Origin: Halothece sp. PCC 7418
Lineage (GTDB): Bacteria; Cyanobacteriota; Cyanobacteriia; Cyanobacteriales; Rubidibacteraceae
Assembly: GCF_000317635.1 (NCBI RefSeq)
Contig: NC_019779.1
Coordinates: 2,108,001-2,172,000 of the forward strand
Direction: 5' to 3'
DNA: 64,000 nt
In this document: one piece after another, positions 19,450 through 28,607 of the stretch
Numbering within the stretch: the stretch's first letter is position 1
Layout of the letters: each line of letters opens with the position of its first letter
Program-made: the position numbers and the translations under genes
Notes under the pieces: generated by a model
Told to the model about the DNA's origin: nothing
Database searches by the model: none
The model's input: the letters and a program-made list of their open reading frames with translations, nothing else

Positions 19450-20610
19450 TTACTGCCAATAATCGGCGGTTTCTTGCGCTTCTTCATGAATATAAGTAGG
19501 CTTTTGTTCACGAGGAAGTTGTCCGGAAAGCACTAAATGAGCCATGGCATCACAAATCACTCGCGTTGCCATTAAAGCGGTCATATCACTGACATCATAA
19601 GGAGGAGAAACTTCCACCACTTCTAATCCACAAACTGGAGCTTGCTGCACAATTTTTCCTAATAAATAAAGGGCTTCTCGGGGTAATAAACCACCCGGTT
19701 CGGGCCAACCCGTACCGGGAACAAAGCCAGCATCAATACAATCAATATCAAAGCTAATATAAACACAATCCGTACCATCTAAAGCCCGTTCCAAGGCAAA
19801 ATCTACCGCAGCATCTAAGCCCATTTCTGTAATATCGGTAACGGTGAGAATATTGGTTTCTCGTTCTCGACAAACTTTGACCCCTTGGCGAGGCACTTGC
19901 CAACCCCCAATTCCCAGTTGAACCAGATTTTTTGCTGGGGCATTTTTAATATTTGTCGCATGAAACCAAGGGCAAGTGTGCATCCGTTCATCAAGGTCAC
20001 TTTCTTGGGTATCCACATGACGATCAAAGTGAATAATTCCGACTTTTTTATCTCCTAAATGACGACAAACCCCGCGCACTGTTGGAAAACCAATGGAGTG
20101 ATCGCCCCCTAAAATAATCGGCAGCGCCCCCGATTTAAAAATATGGGCAATGCCTTTAGAAATTTGGTCAAACGACTTTTCATTATTGCCTGGAATCGTA
20201 AAGATATCCCCGACATCACAAAGGGTAATTTGTTCTCTTAAATCAACGCCCAGTTCAAAGTTATAGGGGGTATAAAGGGCGGAAATTTTACGGATGCCTT
20301 GGGGTCCGAAGCGCGTTCCAGGGCGGTAGGTAGTGCCAGAATCATGGGGAACGCCGACAATGGCGACATCATAGTTCCCAACTTGTTTGACATCTTCCAC
20401 GTAAGGGGCTTTCAAAAAAGTGTTAATTCCTGCGTAGTGTGGCAGTTCACCGCGAGAAAAAGTGGAAATGCTGCGATCGCGAATACTATCGGCTGCTTCT
20501 AAACCGTAGTCTAACCCTTGGGAGACTTCTTGTTGCCACCCTGTTAAGGGGAGTTGACTTTCTTTTTCTAAGGCGCGGTTAGCTTCACTGGGTTGATTTT
20601 GCTCACTCAT
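19450..20610 (-). CDS. gdmH: nickel-dependent guanidine hydrolase (ureohydrolase family)
   Basis: The 386-residue protein is a ureohydrolase (arginase/agmatinase fold) with all six metal ligands: H171 in GGDHS, D196, H198 and D200 in HFDRHVD, and D288 and D290 in SFDID. It is longer at the N-terminus than agmatinase (about 306 residues in E. coli) and has the variant GTGWPEPGG. GdmH of cyanobacteria hydrolyses guanidine to urea and ammonia with nickel loaded by HypA/HypB-like proteins. The guanidine riboswitch upstream and the hypA-hypB genes downstream both support this over agmatinase. The ribosome-binding site is AGGAGG at 20623-20628. Confidence 0.88.
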   Translation of the reverse strand: MSEQNQPSEANRALEKESQLPLTGWQQEVSQGLDYGLEAADSIRDRSISTFSRGELPHYAGINTFLKAPYVEDVKQVGNYDVAIVGVPHDSGTTYRPGTRFGPQGIRKISALYTPYNFELGVDLREQITLCDVGDIFTIPGNNEKSFDQISKGIAHIFKSGALPIILGGDHSIGFPTVRGVCRHLGDKKVGIIHFDRHVDTQESDLDERMHTCPWFHATNIKNAPAKNLVQLGIGGWQVPRQGVKVCRERETNILTVTDITEMGLDAAVDFALERALDGTDCVYISFDIDCIDAGFVPGTGWPEPGGLLPREALYLLGKIVQQAPVCGLEVVEVSPPYDVSDMTALMATRVICDAMAHLVLSGQLPREQKPTYIHEEAQETADYWQ

Positions 20611-20635
20611 TTATGGCGAATTCCTCCTAAAATAC

Positions 20636-20681
20636 AAAAAAAGGAGACCTCTCAACAGTGATCACTGTTATTGAGACCTCC
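20636..20681 (-). terminator. riboswitch-controlled terminator before gdmH
   Basis: On the minus strand a long hairpin (outer stem GGAGGUCUC, inner AACAGUG/CACUGUU) is followed by seven Us. Its 5' arm shares bases 20673-20681 with the 3' end of the guanidine aptamer, so ligand binding and terminator folding are mutually exclusive. This predicts transcription only when guanidine is present. Confidence 0.88.
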
Positions 20682-20778
20682 CGGGCTTTTGTCCCGCCGT
20701 GTTGCTCTTTCAATTTGAGAGAGCCCGCTTCTCTTGGACCAGACACCACGCTAGCAGCGCGATCGGAACCCTAGAAGC
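20673..20778 (-). promoter_or_regulatory. guanidine-I (ykkC) riboswitch aptamer
   Basis: Read on the minus strand, the leader has the ykkC/guanidine-I conserved blocks in order: CTAGGGTTCCG, then CTGGTCCAAGAGA, a variable hairpin (GGGCTCTCTCAAATTGAAAGAG), ACACGGCGGGACAAAAGCCCGGGAG. The class senses free guanidinium. Its 3' edge overlaps the 5' arm of the terminator, the usual ON-switch layout. It lies 60 bp upstream of gdmH. Confidence 0.93.
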
Positions 20779-20900
20779 ATTTGATGGTATTAAATTAATT
20801 TAATGTCTAAGTTTTATTGTGAAGGAGAAATTGAGAAGATACAGTAACATCCGCTACCAAAGTATAAAACCGCAGCTAATCCGCCTTGACCAAATAAAGC

Positions 20901-22805
20901 CTAATGCTCGCTAGATTGCCGAGTTTTCAGCCAGTTTTGGAAGGCTTCGGGTAAGTGAGTTCTGTCTAAAAAGGCGTGCAGTTCTTCCCCTTCTAGGGTT
21001 TCTTTTTGCAAGAGAACCTGAGCCGTTTCTTCGAGTAACTCCCGATTGTACTCTAGAATGCCTTTTGCGACATGAAGTGCGCCATTAATCAGCCCTTGCA
21101 GTTGGTTGTCAATCATTTCTGCGATTTTAGGACTCACTTGGCGACGAGGGTTCATATAATCCTCTAGGAATTGTCCTTTGATTTTTTCATAAGCAACCGG
21201 TCCGAGTTCATCGCTCATTCCGTAAAGGGTAATCGCTCGCTCTGCTAGATCCGTGGCTTTTTGAATATCATCGGCTGCTCCCGTTGAGATTTCGCCAAAT
21301 ACAAGCTGTTCCGCAGAGCGTCCACCGAGTAAAGTGGTGAGTTGCCCGCGAATTTCACTTTCACTGAGCAAGAACCGATCTTCTTCCGGAAGCTGCAAGG
21401 TATATCCTAATGCTCCTGTCCCGCGTGGGACGATGGAAATTTTTTCCACTGGGTTGGCTCCAGGCATTAGACTGCCAACGATCGCGTGACCGACTTCATG
21501 ATAAGCGACAATCTGTTTCTCTTTTTCACCAAGGACTCTTGACTTTCTTTCTAAACCAGCAACAACTCGCTCGATCGCGCTGTTAAAATCAGCAAAGGTT
21601 ACCGCTTCCCGTTGATTTCGGGCTGCTAATAAAGCAGCTTCATTGACTAAGTTCGCTAAATCGGCACCGGCAAACCCCACAGCCCGGGCAGCAATCTTTT
21701 CTAAATCCACATCATCCGCCAGTTTGACTCCTTGAATATGGACTTTGAGAATTGCTTCTCGACCTTGTTTATCAGGACGATCTACCACCACTTGCCGATC
21801 AAAGCGACCAGGACGCTGCAAGGCTGGATCTAACACTTCTGGGCGGTTGGTTGCAGCTAAGATAATCACCCCTGTATTTGCCTCAAAACCATCCATTTCT
21901 GAGAGCAATTGATTCAGGGTTTGTTCTCGTTCATCATTAACCCCACTATAGGGACCCACTGCTGCTCGTGACTTACCGAGAGCATCCAATTCATCAATAA
22001 AGACAATACAAGGTGCTTGATGTTTGGCTTGTTCAAAGAGATCCCGCACCCGAGAAGCACCAACCCCCACAAATAACTCATTAAATTCTGATCCAGAAAT
22101 GCTAAAGAAAGGAACTCCTGCTTCTCCAGCTACTGCTCTGGCGAGGAGGGTTTTTCCCGTTCCAGGCGGGCCCACCAGTAAAACCCCTTTGGGAATTTTT
22201 GCGCCCAAACGAATATAGCGTTCCGCCCGTTGGAGGAAATCAACAATTTCTTCCAGTTCGGCTTTGGCTTCATCCACACCCGCCACATCATTAAAAGTAA
22301 CCCCGGTATGCCCTTCTGAATAAACGCGAACTTTGCTTTTACCAATGGTGAGCGCAGCTGGACCTTCCCCTTGCCCACGGCTAAAAAGCCACGCCCAAAT
22401 CCCCAAGAACAGCAGAGGAGGTAAGACCCAAGATAAAATATTCCCCAACCCTTCCCAGTTACTGGGAGGAGGCGCAGAAAACTCAACCTCATGTTCTCGT
22501 AAAATCTGAGGTAGTTCTAGATCCATCGCCACGGGGGTTGTGGTGAAAATGGGCGCTTCCTTCTCTGAGTCCGATTTCAGAACATATTCAATGCGGTCGG
22601 GACTGATGGTGGCTCGTTCGACTTTTCCCGCCTGAACATCTTGAATAAATTGGCTATAGGCAACTTCTGGCGGTTGTGACTTCAAAACCGTTGCGAAGAG
22701 AAAATTAATTAAGAATAATAGCGTCAGAAAAATTAAGAAGCTATCGCCAAACTGGCTCGGTTTTGGCTCTTTGCGCGATCGCTGCGTTTCAGTTTCGATT
22801 GGCAT
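20901..22805 (-). CDS. ftsH: ATP-dependent zinc metalloprotease FtsH
   Basis: FtsH is a membrane-anchored hexameric AAA protease that removes damaged membrane proteins, in cyanobacteria including photosystem II D1. This 634-residue protein has two N-terminal membrane helices (about 25-42 and 120-140), AAA motifs GPPGTGKT and [11 protein letters not shown], the second region of homology RPGRFDRQV and the zinc site HEVGH. The length is normal. Cyanobacteria have about four paralogues and the sequence alone does not say which this is. The gene is separated from gdmH by the riboswitch leader. Confidence 0.95.
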   Translation of the reverse strand: MPIETETQRSRKEPKPSQFGDSFLIFLTLLFLINFLFATVLKSQPPEVAYSQFIQDVQAGKVERATISPDRIEYVLKSDSEKEAPIFTTTPVAMDLELPQILREHEVEFSAPPPSNWEGLGNILSWVLPPLLFLGIWAWLFSRGQGEGPAALTIGKSKVRVYSEGHTGVTFNDVAGVDEAKAELEEIVDFLQRAERYIRLGAKIPKGVLLVGPPGTGKTLLARAVAGEAGVPFFSISGSEFNELFVGVGASRVRDLFEQAKHQAPCIVFIDELDALGKSRAAVGPYSGVNDEREQTLNQLLSEMDGFEANTGVIILAATNRPEVLDPALQRPGRFDRQVVVDRPDKQGREAILKVHIQGVKLADDVDLEKIAARAVGFAGADLANLVNEAALLAARNQREAVTFADFNSAIERVVAGLERKSRVLGEKEKQIVAYHEVGHAIVGSLMPGANPVEKISIVPRGTGALGYTLQLPEEDRFLLSESEIRGQLTTLLGGRSAEQLVFGEISTGAADDIQKATDLAERAITLYGMSDELGPVAYEKIKGQFLEDYMNPRRQVSPKIAEMIDNQLQGLINGALHVAKGILEYNRELLEETAQVLLQKETLEGEELHAFLDRTHLPEAFQNWLKTRQSSEH

Positions 22806-23023
22806 CGCTCAACCTCCCACTATCAATTATCCCAGTGAGGAGTAATCAACGATTGTGCCTGAAACTGATGAGAAAATGATTACTCCTGTTGGGTTTTCCC
22901 TTCTAACTTGATTGTAAGCAAATGAGGGAAGACATCGGAGTAGGAAGTGAGTAGGGAAAACAGCACTCAACCGACTGAGAAAACACGACTTTTTGATCTC
23001 AAAATCAAAAGAATTTGTTTTTT

Positions 23024-23608
23024 CTAATCGAGATATTTCTTTAGATAAGGGGAAAAGACTTCGTAGATTAAGGTTAACGGTTGTCCGTTATGCCAAAACA
23101 GATAATGTCGTCCCCAAAATGGACCCGTTTGTTGAAAGGCGTTTTCTAGTTCTGGAGAATGCCCGTAATAAATGCCTTGAATATCGCGATACAGTTCGGT
23201 GTGGAGTCGAGAGAGATTATCCCAAATCGGTAAAGCACGGTTTTGTAAATATTCATCCACTTCTTGCGCTTTCCACCAAGAAACGGCATAGGCGAGACGT
23301 TGACCGGATGCAGTGCGTAACCAAACTTGACGACGGAGGCGTGGTTCAGGAACCGCTTCTATGCCAACTGGTGCGCGATCGCGCTGATTACCAATGGGTG
23401 ACATATCAATGACATCCACTTCAATCGGTTCTCTTGTCAGTAATCGTAAATGACGAGTGGGAGACCCATCTCCGAGGAGTAAAATCTGCCAAGCAGGGGC
23501 AAGTTGTTCATGAGGAAGTCCCGTTTTAACCACGTCTTCCCCCCCTTGCCAAAGCGGATCGAGGGCGTACCAGTTCGTTTCTAGAGTGGGAGTCGGTTGC
23601 CAGTTCAA
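23024..23608 (-). CDS. chorismate--pyruvate lyase-like protein (DUF98 family)
   Basis: The 194-residue protein resembles the cyanobacterial chorismate lyases that make 4-hydroxybenzoate for plastoquinone, distinct from UbiC. Typical segments are [21 protein letters not shown]-like RRQVWLRTASG, LAYAVSWW and LPIWDNLSRL, followed by ELYRDIQGIYYG. The Arg in GDGSPTRHL and the Glu in the C-terminal LIYEVFSP are probable active-site residues by family analogy. It is a single-gene unit. Confidence 0.82.
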   Translation of the reverse strand: MNWQPTPTLETNWYALDPLWQGGEDVVKTGLPHEQLAPAWQILLLGDGSPTRHLRLLTREPIEVDVIDMSPIGNQRDRAPVGIEAVPEPRLRRQVWLRTASGQRLAYAVSWWKAQEVDEYLQNRALPIWDNLSRLHTELYRDIQGIYYGHSPELENAFQQTGPFWGRHYLFWHNGQPLTLIYEVFSPYLKKYLD

Positions 23609-23665
23609 AATGCCAATTGATCTCTTTTACAAAACTTAATCTCTTTTCCTATCATAACGGGTCTT

Positions 23666-23693
23666 GGTCATTGGTCATTGGTCATTGGTCATT
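23666..23693 (+). repeat. heptamer tandem repeat GGTCATT x4
   Basis: Four tandem copies of GGTCATT, followed by related TTGTTCTTGGGTCACTG text, lie between the chorismate lyase gene and tRNA-Leu. Heptameric short tandem repeats of this kind are common in cyanobacterial intergenic DNA. Confidence 0.8.
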
Positions 23694-23754
23694 TGTTCTT
23701 GGGTCACTGCTATAACGCTGAGCCACATGCAGCGAAATTACTAATTATTAATTA

Positions 23755-23790
23755 TAAAAAAGCTGCTCACTGCAAGTGCAATGAGCAGCA
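23755..23790 (-). terminator. terminator of tRNA-Leu
   Basis: On the minus strand GCTGCTCA..TGAGCAGC forms an eight-pair stem, extended by an inner TGCA pairing, and is followed by six Ts. It lies directly downstream of the tRNA. Confidence 0.85.
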
Positions 23791-23794
23791 ATAA

Positions 23795-23876
23795 TGCGGA
23801 TGGCGAGACTCGAACTCGCAAGGCGTGAGCCACACGCCCCTCAAGCGTGCGTGTCTACCAATTCCACCACATCCGC
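23795..23876 (-). tRNA. tRNA-Leu (GAG)
   Basis: The minus strand folds as a class II tRNA: acceptor GCGGATG/CATCCGC with discriminator A, a D-arm with GGTAGAC, an anticodon stem CACGC/GCGTG around loop TTGAGGG (anticodon GAG), a long variable arm GGCTCACGCC and a T-arm with GTTCGAGTC. The 3' CCA is not encoded. The length is 82 nt. Confidence 0.96.
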
Positions 23877-24045
23877 AGGGATGTCAGCCTTTTTTTTGAG
23901 ACCTTTATGACTATAACACATCAATTCTGGTTTTGGGAAGGATCAATCTGCAAAGTTTCTTTATTCCTTGTCTAAATTTGTGTTCCCCTCTTCGGATATC
24001 CTAGTAAACGGCGATAATCATAAAAATTTTTAGGAGTCACTATAA

Positions 24046-24420
24046 ATGGTTGGTATCATCAAAAATCTCTTTGGTGGGAAAGATAACTATTACGCAGAAT
24101 TAGACGAAGACCAAGAACCTGCAGCCAGCGCAAGTCAGCAAACACAGCAGTCGCAGCCTGAACCCTCTCCCCAAAAGACAGAACAACCGAAGGCGGAAGC
24201 AACTGCGACTCAATCTCAAAGCGCACCCGCACCGTCAGTTCCCTCACAGCCTACACCTGTTCCCCAAAGTCAGACGACCGAAAAAGATCTCTTAACTGGA
24301 GAAACCTTCGCGCCGACTTATCTGATTCCGAAGCCCACAATCCCTCGCCGTCGTCCTGGGGTGAATATGGGTCAATTTATGGATATGGCGCGGGATATGA
24401 AAACTCCTCGCAATCAATAA
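24046..24420 (+). CDS. conserved hypothetical protein, disordered Gln/Pro-rich
   Basis: I do not recognise a function. The 124-residue protein has a short folded-looking start (MVGIIKNLFGGKDNYYAELDED), a long Gln/Ser/Pro/Ala-rich middle (about 25-85) that should be disordered, and a basic C-terminal motif (PTYLIPKPTIPRRRPGVNMG) that looks conserved. A TAGGAGT ribosome-binding site precedes the ATG, and the reading frame ends just past the convergent cbiET stop, overlapping it by 7 bp. It may be an adaptor or scaffold. Confidence 0.75.
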   Translation: MVGIIKNLFGGKDNYYAELDEDQEPAASASQQTQQSQPEPSPQKTEQPKAEATATQSQSAPAPSVPSQPTPVPQSQTTEKDLLTGETFAPTYLIPKPTIPRRRPGVNMGQFMDMARDMKTPRNQ

Positions 24421-25679
24421 CGATCGCGCCAAGCGGTAAGCAAGGTAACTGGATTCAAGGGGGATAAGCGAGTCAGATGGGCAAAATTTAACGATCGCGC
24501 AATTTGAACTTGCAAAACGCGATCGCGCCACTGATTTTCCCTTAACCATTGCCTTGCGCTTTCTAAATTTTCTAGGGTAGCAAGGGCAAAAACCATCCGA
24601 CCGTTCACCGCTAACCTTTCTTCACAAACGGTTAGAATCTCGCTCATCTTCCCGCCACTTCCACCGATAAAAATACGGTCTGGGGTTTGTGATGGGGGAA
24701 GTTGATCAGGGGCTTTCCCTTGAATCGCAGTAACATTTGTAACAGCGAGGCGTTCACAATTCTGATTTATAAGAGAAACGCCCATCGCTGTTTTTTCGAT
24801 AGCGTAAACTTGCGAGGTGGGAAACAATCGTGCAATTTCAATAGCAACTGCACCGGTTCCTGCGCCAATATCCCAGATGATTTGTTGGGGTTTTAAGGCA
24901 AGTTCAGCTAAAATTAAGGGTCTAATTTCTCGCTTCGTCATTAACCCAGGGCGGTCTGGAAAGCTGAGAAAGGTTTCATCACTTAAGCCCAAACTAGGGA
25001 GTTCTTCTAAAGAAGGAAGTGGAGATTCTTCTCGAATTAAAATAACAACATTGAGCGGGGAAAATTGAGATTGTTTAACGGTTTCTAAGTCCAAACATTG
25101 ACAGTTTTCTTCCTCTCCTTCTAGGTTTTCACAAATCCAAAACTGATAAGAAAAAGGCAGATCAAGAGCGGTTATCAGTTGCGCGATCGCGCTGGGATTA
25201 TTTTCAGCATCTGTCAGAATGCCAATCTTTTCATCTCCTCGTTGAATCGCCTTTACTAAAGCCTCGGTACTGCGCCCATGGGAACTAATCAAAGTTGCAT
25301 CTTGCCAAGGAATTTTGATGCGATTAAAGGCAAGTTGCAGGGAAGATAAATGGGGATGAAAGACTAATTGTTCTGGGGAAAAATGCTCTAATAACAAACG
25401 ACCTAAACCAAAAAATAATGGGTCACCACTAGTGAGAATCACTATATTTTCTGCTGGTTCGAGATAAGTTTTTATTTGCGCGATCGCGCTTTGTAAATTC
25501 CCCAGTTTGATTGGAATTACATCTTGATCCGAACAATAACTGAGTTGACGCTCACTCCCCACTAAAACCGTTGCTTCCTCAACAATTGCTCTGACTTTTT
25601 CTGTTAATCCCGCTTTCCCTTCTAAACCAATTCCAACCACATGAAGAAGCGGTGATTGCTTAATCATTTTCCTCTGCAC
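24414..25679 (-). CDS. cobL: precorrin-6Y C5,15-methyltransferase (decarboxylating)
   Basis: CobL/CbiET adds methyl groups at C5 and C15 of the corrin ring and removes the acetate carboxyl at C12. The 421-residue protein has both halves fused: CbiE (about 10-205; VGIGLEGKAGLT, LTSGDPLFFGLGRLLLE, HPHLSSLQLAFNRI) and CbiT (about 235-420; TKREIRPLILAEL, IWDIGAGTGAVAIEIA, IFIGGSGGKM). It overlaps the upstream cbiC gene by 20 bp, so the two cobalamin genes are one operon. Confidence 0.94.
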   Translation of the reverse strand: MQRKMIKQSPLLHVVGIGLEGKAGLTEKVRAIVEEATVLVGSERQLSYCSDQDVIPIKLGNLQSAIAQIKTYLEPAENIVILTSGDPLFFGLGRLLLEHFSPEQLVFHPHLSSLQLAFNRIKIPWQDATLISSHGRSTEALVKAIQRGDEKIGILTDAENNPSAIAQLITALDLPFSYQFWICENLEGEEENCQCLDLETVKQSQFSPLNVVILIREESPLPSLEELPSLGLSDETFLSFPDRPGLMTKREIRPLILAELALKPQQIIWDIGAGTGAVAIEIARLFPTSQVYAIEKTAMGVSLINQNCERLAVTNVTAIQGKAPDQLPPSQTPDRIFIGGSGGKMSEILTVCEERLAVNGRMVFALATLENLESARQWLRENQWRDRVLQVQIARSLNFAHLTRLSPLNPVTLLTAWRDRY

Positions 25680-26280
25680 TTAACACCAATAACGCATTCA
25701 TGATCGCCCCCGCAACCGCCGATCCCCCTTTGCGCCCATCTACTCGAATTTGAGGCACAGATGTCTCGGCGAGGGCTTGTTTCGACTCTACCACCGAGAC
25801 AAACCCCACTGGTGCGCCAATGACTAAACTGGGGTTTGCGCTTCCTTGCGCGATCGCGTCACATAGGGCTAATAGTGCAGTGGGCGCATTACCAATCACA
25901 TAAATTCCTTGGGGATAATCGGCGATACAGTTGCGTAAACCCGTTTCCGTGCGGGTTTTCCCCTCGGGAACAGTTTTTGCAGCGTCTAGGGCGCAAATAA
26001 TGGGGTTATGAGACGTTTTATTCACCAGCCCCTGAATCCCCTTTTGTACCATTCCTACATCGACAATAATCGGGGTTTGATTTTGAATAGCTGTAATTGC
26101 CTTTTCTACAGCGCGATCGCTGAAATAAAACAGCTTTAAAAACTCAAAATCTGCCGTTGCATGAATTGCCCGCCGAACGACATGATATTCTTCCCGTGAA
26201 TAAGAATGTTTTCCTACTTCTTGATCAATAATCTCAAAGCTAGCTTCAACAATCGGATGATTTAAAGAGATTTTCTTCAT
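25660..26280 (-). CDS. cobH: precorrin-8X methylmutase
   Basis: CobH/CbiC moves a methyl group from C11 to C12 to form hydrogenobyrinate or cobyrinate. The 206-residue protein shows HPIVEASFEIID, RRAIHATADFEF with the catalytic His, VDVGMVQKGI, NAPTALLAL and GAPVGFVSVVESK. The length is normal. Its end overlaps the start of the cobL gene. No cobalamin riboswitch is visible upstream, where heptamer repeats lie instead. Confidence 0.94.
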   Translation of the reverse strand: MKKISLNHPIVEASFEIIDQEVGKHSYSREEYHVVRRAIHATADFEFLKLFYFSDRAVEKAITAIQNQTPIIVDVGMVQKGIQGLVNKTSHNPIICALDAAKTVPEGKTRTETGLRNCIADYPQGIYVIGNAPTALLALCDAIAQGSANPSLVIGAPVGFVSVVESKQALAETSVPQIRVDGRKGGSAVAGAIMNALLVLSAEEND

Positions 26281-26340
26281 AATTTGAAACTTAAATTAGA
26301 AGAGACAAAGTAACACAGTGACTAACTTTACACTTCCCAA

Positions 26341-26411
26341 ATGACTAGTGACCAATGACCAATGACTAATGACCAATGACTAATGACTAATGACCAATGA
26401 CCAATGACTAA
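26341..26411. repeat. degenerate heptamer array ATGACyA
   Basis: About ten tandem units of ATGACCA or ATGACTA fill the space between the cobH start and the end of the 2H-phosphoesterase-like gene. There are no unique spacers, so it is not a CRISPR. The mixed C/T position suggests unequal copying of two unit types. Confidence 0.8.
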
Positions 26412-26417
26412 AAAATA

Positions 26418-27215
26418 TTACTTTTCCCCAAAGGTAATCGCTGGAAAATCGTCTTCTCGTTTAAATGAAGTCATATCAGAAAACTTGCGTAATTCTGCAC
26501 GATAAACCGTCAAAATTTTCGGATCAGCTTCTAGCCATTGATCATTAATTGCGGTTAAAGTAGTACAAATTTCATCCCGTTTTTCTGCTGCAGGAACTTG
26601 TCCAAAATAGCCTAAAGTTACATGAGCTAAGAAATGATAATGCTGTTCTAAACCGAGAGATAATAAACCTTGGTTTTGATAAATCGCACGGCGCAGTTGA
26701 ATCAGTTGCTGATAAGAATTTTCGTCTTTCGGTAGCAACCCAACCACGATCGCGCGCGGACGAATAATTAACCCTAAAAGCTGCCACTGTAAAGGTTTAG
26801 CCACATAAGTTTCTTTTTGATATTGCTCAAAACTAGCTGCAATTTGGTTTTGTAGTTGGGTTTCAAAGTGAGGATTTTTCTCAACTGCCGTTTTAAATTC
26901 ATCTCCCCAAATTAAATCCGCGAGAGTGACATGAAAACTGGGAGGCGGAACGGGTAAAATAAAGTCTTGGGGGAGTTGACTTAATAACCGTTTCTGGGTT
27001 TGCGCTAAGTGGTGATAGAATGAGTCATTTGCCCCATCATCTTCATAAGGAGGCGTAACGACACTATACCCTGGAAAAGGCTGTGCTTCTACTCTGCCCT
27101 GTTCATCCCGTTGGAACTTTGGGGATTCTTGAATATTCTTTAACTGTGTCGGATACAGACTCGGCTGGGATAATCGTCCGACTTGTTCGACATACTTTTG
27201 ATAGGCTTCGTCCAA
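26418..27215 (-). CDS. 2H phosphoesterase-like protein (DUF1868)
   Basis: This 265-residue protein has two HxT motifs, FHVTLAD (about residue 113) and AHVTLGYF (about 212), the signature of the 2H phosphoesterase superfamily (2'-5' RNA ligases, cyclic phosphodiesterases). The N-terminal part with FPGYSVVTPPY resembles DUF1868. Family members act on 2'-5' or cyclic phosphates of RNA or nucleotides, but the substrate here is unknown. It is flanked by repeat arrays on both sides and appears to be monocistronic. Confidence 0.75.
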   Translation of the reverse strand: MDEAYQKYVEQVGRLSQPSLYPTQLKNIQESPKFQRDEQGRVEAQPFPGYSVVTPPYEDDGANDSFYHHLAQTQKRLLSQLPQDFILPVPPPSFHVTLADLIWGDEFKTAVEKNPHFETQLQNQIAASFEQYQKETYVAKPLQWQLLGLIIRPRAIVVGLLPKDENSYQQLIQLRRAIYQNQGLLSLGLEQHYHFLAHVTLGYFGQVPAAEKRDEICTTLTAINDQWLEADPKILTVYRAELRKFSDMTSFKREDDFPAITFGEK

Positions 27216-27285
27216 GGCTAATTGATCTCCTACTAACCCTTATATCACCACAATAAAGGAAAAAGTGACTGTTTACCAATTTTTT

Positions 27286-27313
27286 GTCCTTCGTCCTTTG
27301 TCCTTTGTCCTTT
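27286..27313 (+). repeat. heptamer tandem repeat GTCCTTT/C x4
   Basis: Four tandem heptamers, GTCCTTC then three GTCCTTT, lie in the divergent region between the 2H-phosphoesterase-like gene and holA. Confidence 0.8.
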
Positions 27314-27431
27314 GTTATTTAATAATACTGTTTCTAAAAAGTTAAGTTACAGTTGATCCCCCCTAACCTCCTCACGCTTGGCTCCGGCTTCGCAAGGTTA
27401 GTTGATCGAAATGGTATAACGAATGACAGGC

Positions 27432-27475
27432 GTTCCATGGAACATCTCTACCTAATGACTAATGACTAATGACTA
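27432..27475. repeat. GTTCCATGGAAC palindrome followed by TAATGAC x3
   Basis: The 12-base perfect palindrome GTTCCATGGAAC (27432-27443), flanked by CTCTAC, matches a repeat family dispersed in cyanobacteria. It is followed by three TAATGAC heptamers (27453-27473) ending a few bases before the holA start codon, in the space where a Shine-Dalgarno sequence would be expected. Confidence 0.7.
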
Positions 27476-27479
27476 AATT

Positions 27480-28466
27480 ATGCCAATCTACTTTTTTTGG
27501 GGAGAAGATGAATATCGTTTAAATCAAGCGGTGACGGCTTTGCGGGAAAAAGTGGTTGATCCGCTTTGGGGAGAGTTTAATGAAGATGTGATTGCTGGGG
27601 ATAAACCAGAGGCGGTAACAGAAGCTCTGTATCAAGCCTTAACGCCTCCATTTGGGGCGGGAAGTCGTTTGGTATGGGTTATGCAAACCACTCTAGGTCA
27701 ACGTTGCTCTAGCGAGCTCTTATCGGAGTTAGAGCGCACATTCCCCCAACTTCCTGAAACGTCTCATCTTCTCTTGACCAGTGACAAAAAGCCCGATGGA
27801 CGCTTAAAGTCAACGAAACTTCTAAAACAATATGCGGTCATTAAAGAGTTTGCAGTGATTCCGCCGTGGAAAACTGACCAGCTTTTAGCGCAAGTGGAAA
27901 CCGTTGCTCAAGAAAAAGGGGTACAACTGACGACATCCGCTAAGGAAAGGTTAGCCGAGGCGGTTGGGAATAATACGCGGTTGTTATCTCAGGAATTAGA
28001 AAAACTGTCTCTTTATGCAGTGGGAAAAAATGTTGCTCTTGATGACAGCGCGATCGCGCAACTGGTGAGCGCTAGCACCCACAATAGTTTACAATTGGCA
28101 AAAGCCATTAGTCAGGGCAATACAAACCAAGCGCTACAGCTTGTCACTGATTTATTACATCGCAATGAACCTGCTTTAAAGATTGTTGCCGTGTTAGTGG
28201 GACAATTTCGGACCTGGTTTTGGATTAAACTGAAAATGGAACAAGGAGAAAGAGACAACCAAGTGATTGCAAAAGCAGCAGAAATTAATAACCCAAAGCG
28301 AGTTTATTTTTTGCGTCAAGAAGTACAGTCACTTTCGGTTCAGCAATTTTTAAGGGCTTTCCCTCTTCTTTGCACCCTAGAAACCAATCTTAAACGCGGA
28401 CACCCCCCAGAAATGACCCTGCAAACCCACATCATTCAACTCTCTCAAGTGTTTCAAAGCAGTTAG
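27480..28466 (+). CDS. holA: DNA polymerase III subunit delta
   Basis: HolA is the delta subunit of the clamp loader, which opens the beta sliding clamp. The 328-residue protein starts MPIYFFWGEDEYRLNQAV, the usual N-terminal motif, has the LTSDKKPDGRLKSTKLLK segment, and carries the C-terminal helical collar (NNTRLLSQELEKLSLY, HNSLQLAKAISQGN, RQEVQSLSVQQFLRAF). The length is normal. A heptamer repeat directly precedes the ATG. Confidence 0.92.
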   Translation: MPIYFFWGEDEYRLNQAVTALREKVVDPLWGEFNEDVIAGDKPEAVTEALYQALTPPFGAGSRLVWVMQTTLGQRCSSELLSELERTFPQLPETSHLLLTSDKKPDGRLKSTKLLKQYAVIKEFAVIPPWKTDQLLAQVETVAQEKGVQLTTSAKERLAEAVGNNTRLLSQELEKLSLYAVGKNVALDDSAIAQLVSASTHNSLQLAKAISQGNTNQALQLVTDLLHRNEPALKIVAVLVGQFRTWFWIKLKMEQGERDNQVIAKAAEINNPKRVYFLRQEVQSLSVQQFLRAFPLLCTLETNLKRGHPPEMTLQTHIIQLSQVFQSS

Positions 28467-28607
28467 TTATTTGTTCTATGGGTAGTTGAGTTCTCCCGAT
28501 CTCCCCTTGCTCACTTGCAGAAACTTTTTCAGGTTGCAAGTCGTCTCATAGCGAAGAATAGACAATTGTCTTAACAACAAGTTGATTTCGATCTATATTG
28601 CTCACTT

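Noticed and set aside
19450-20610. Agmatinase (speB)
   Set aside because: The guanidine riboswitch, hypA/hypB neighbours, longer N-terminus and GTGWPEPGG variant favour guanidine hydrolase.
26341-26411. Possible CRISPR array
   Set aside because: Units are contiguous heptamers with no unique spacers and no cas genes nearby.
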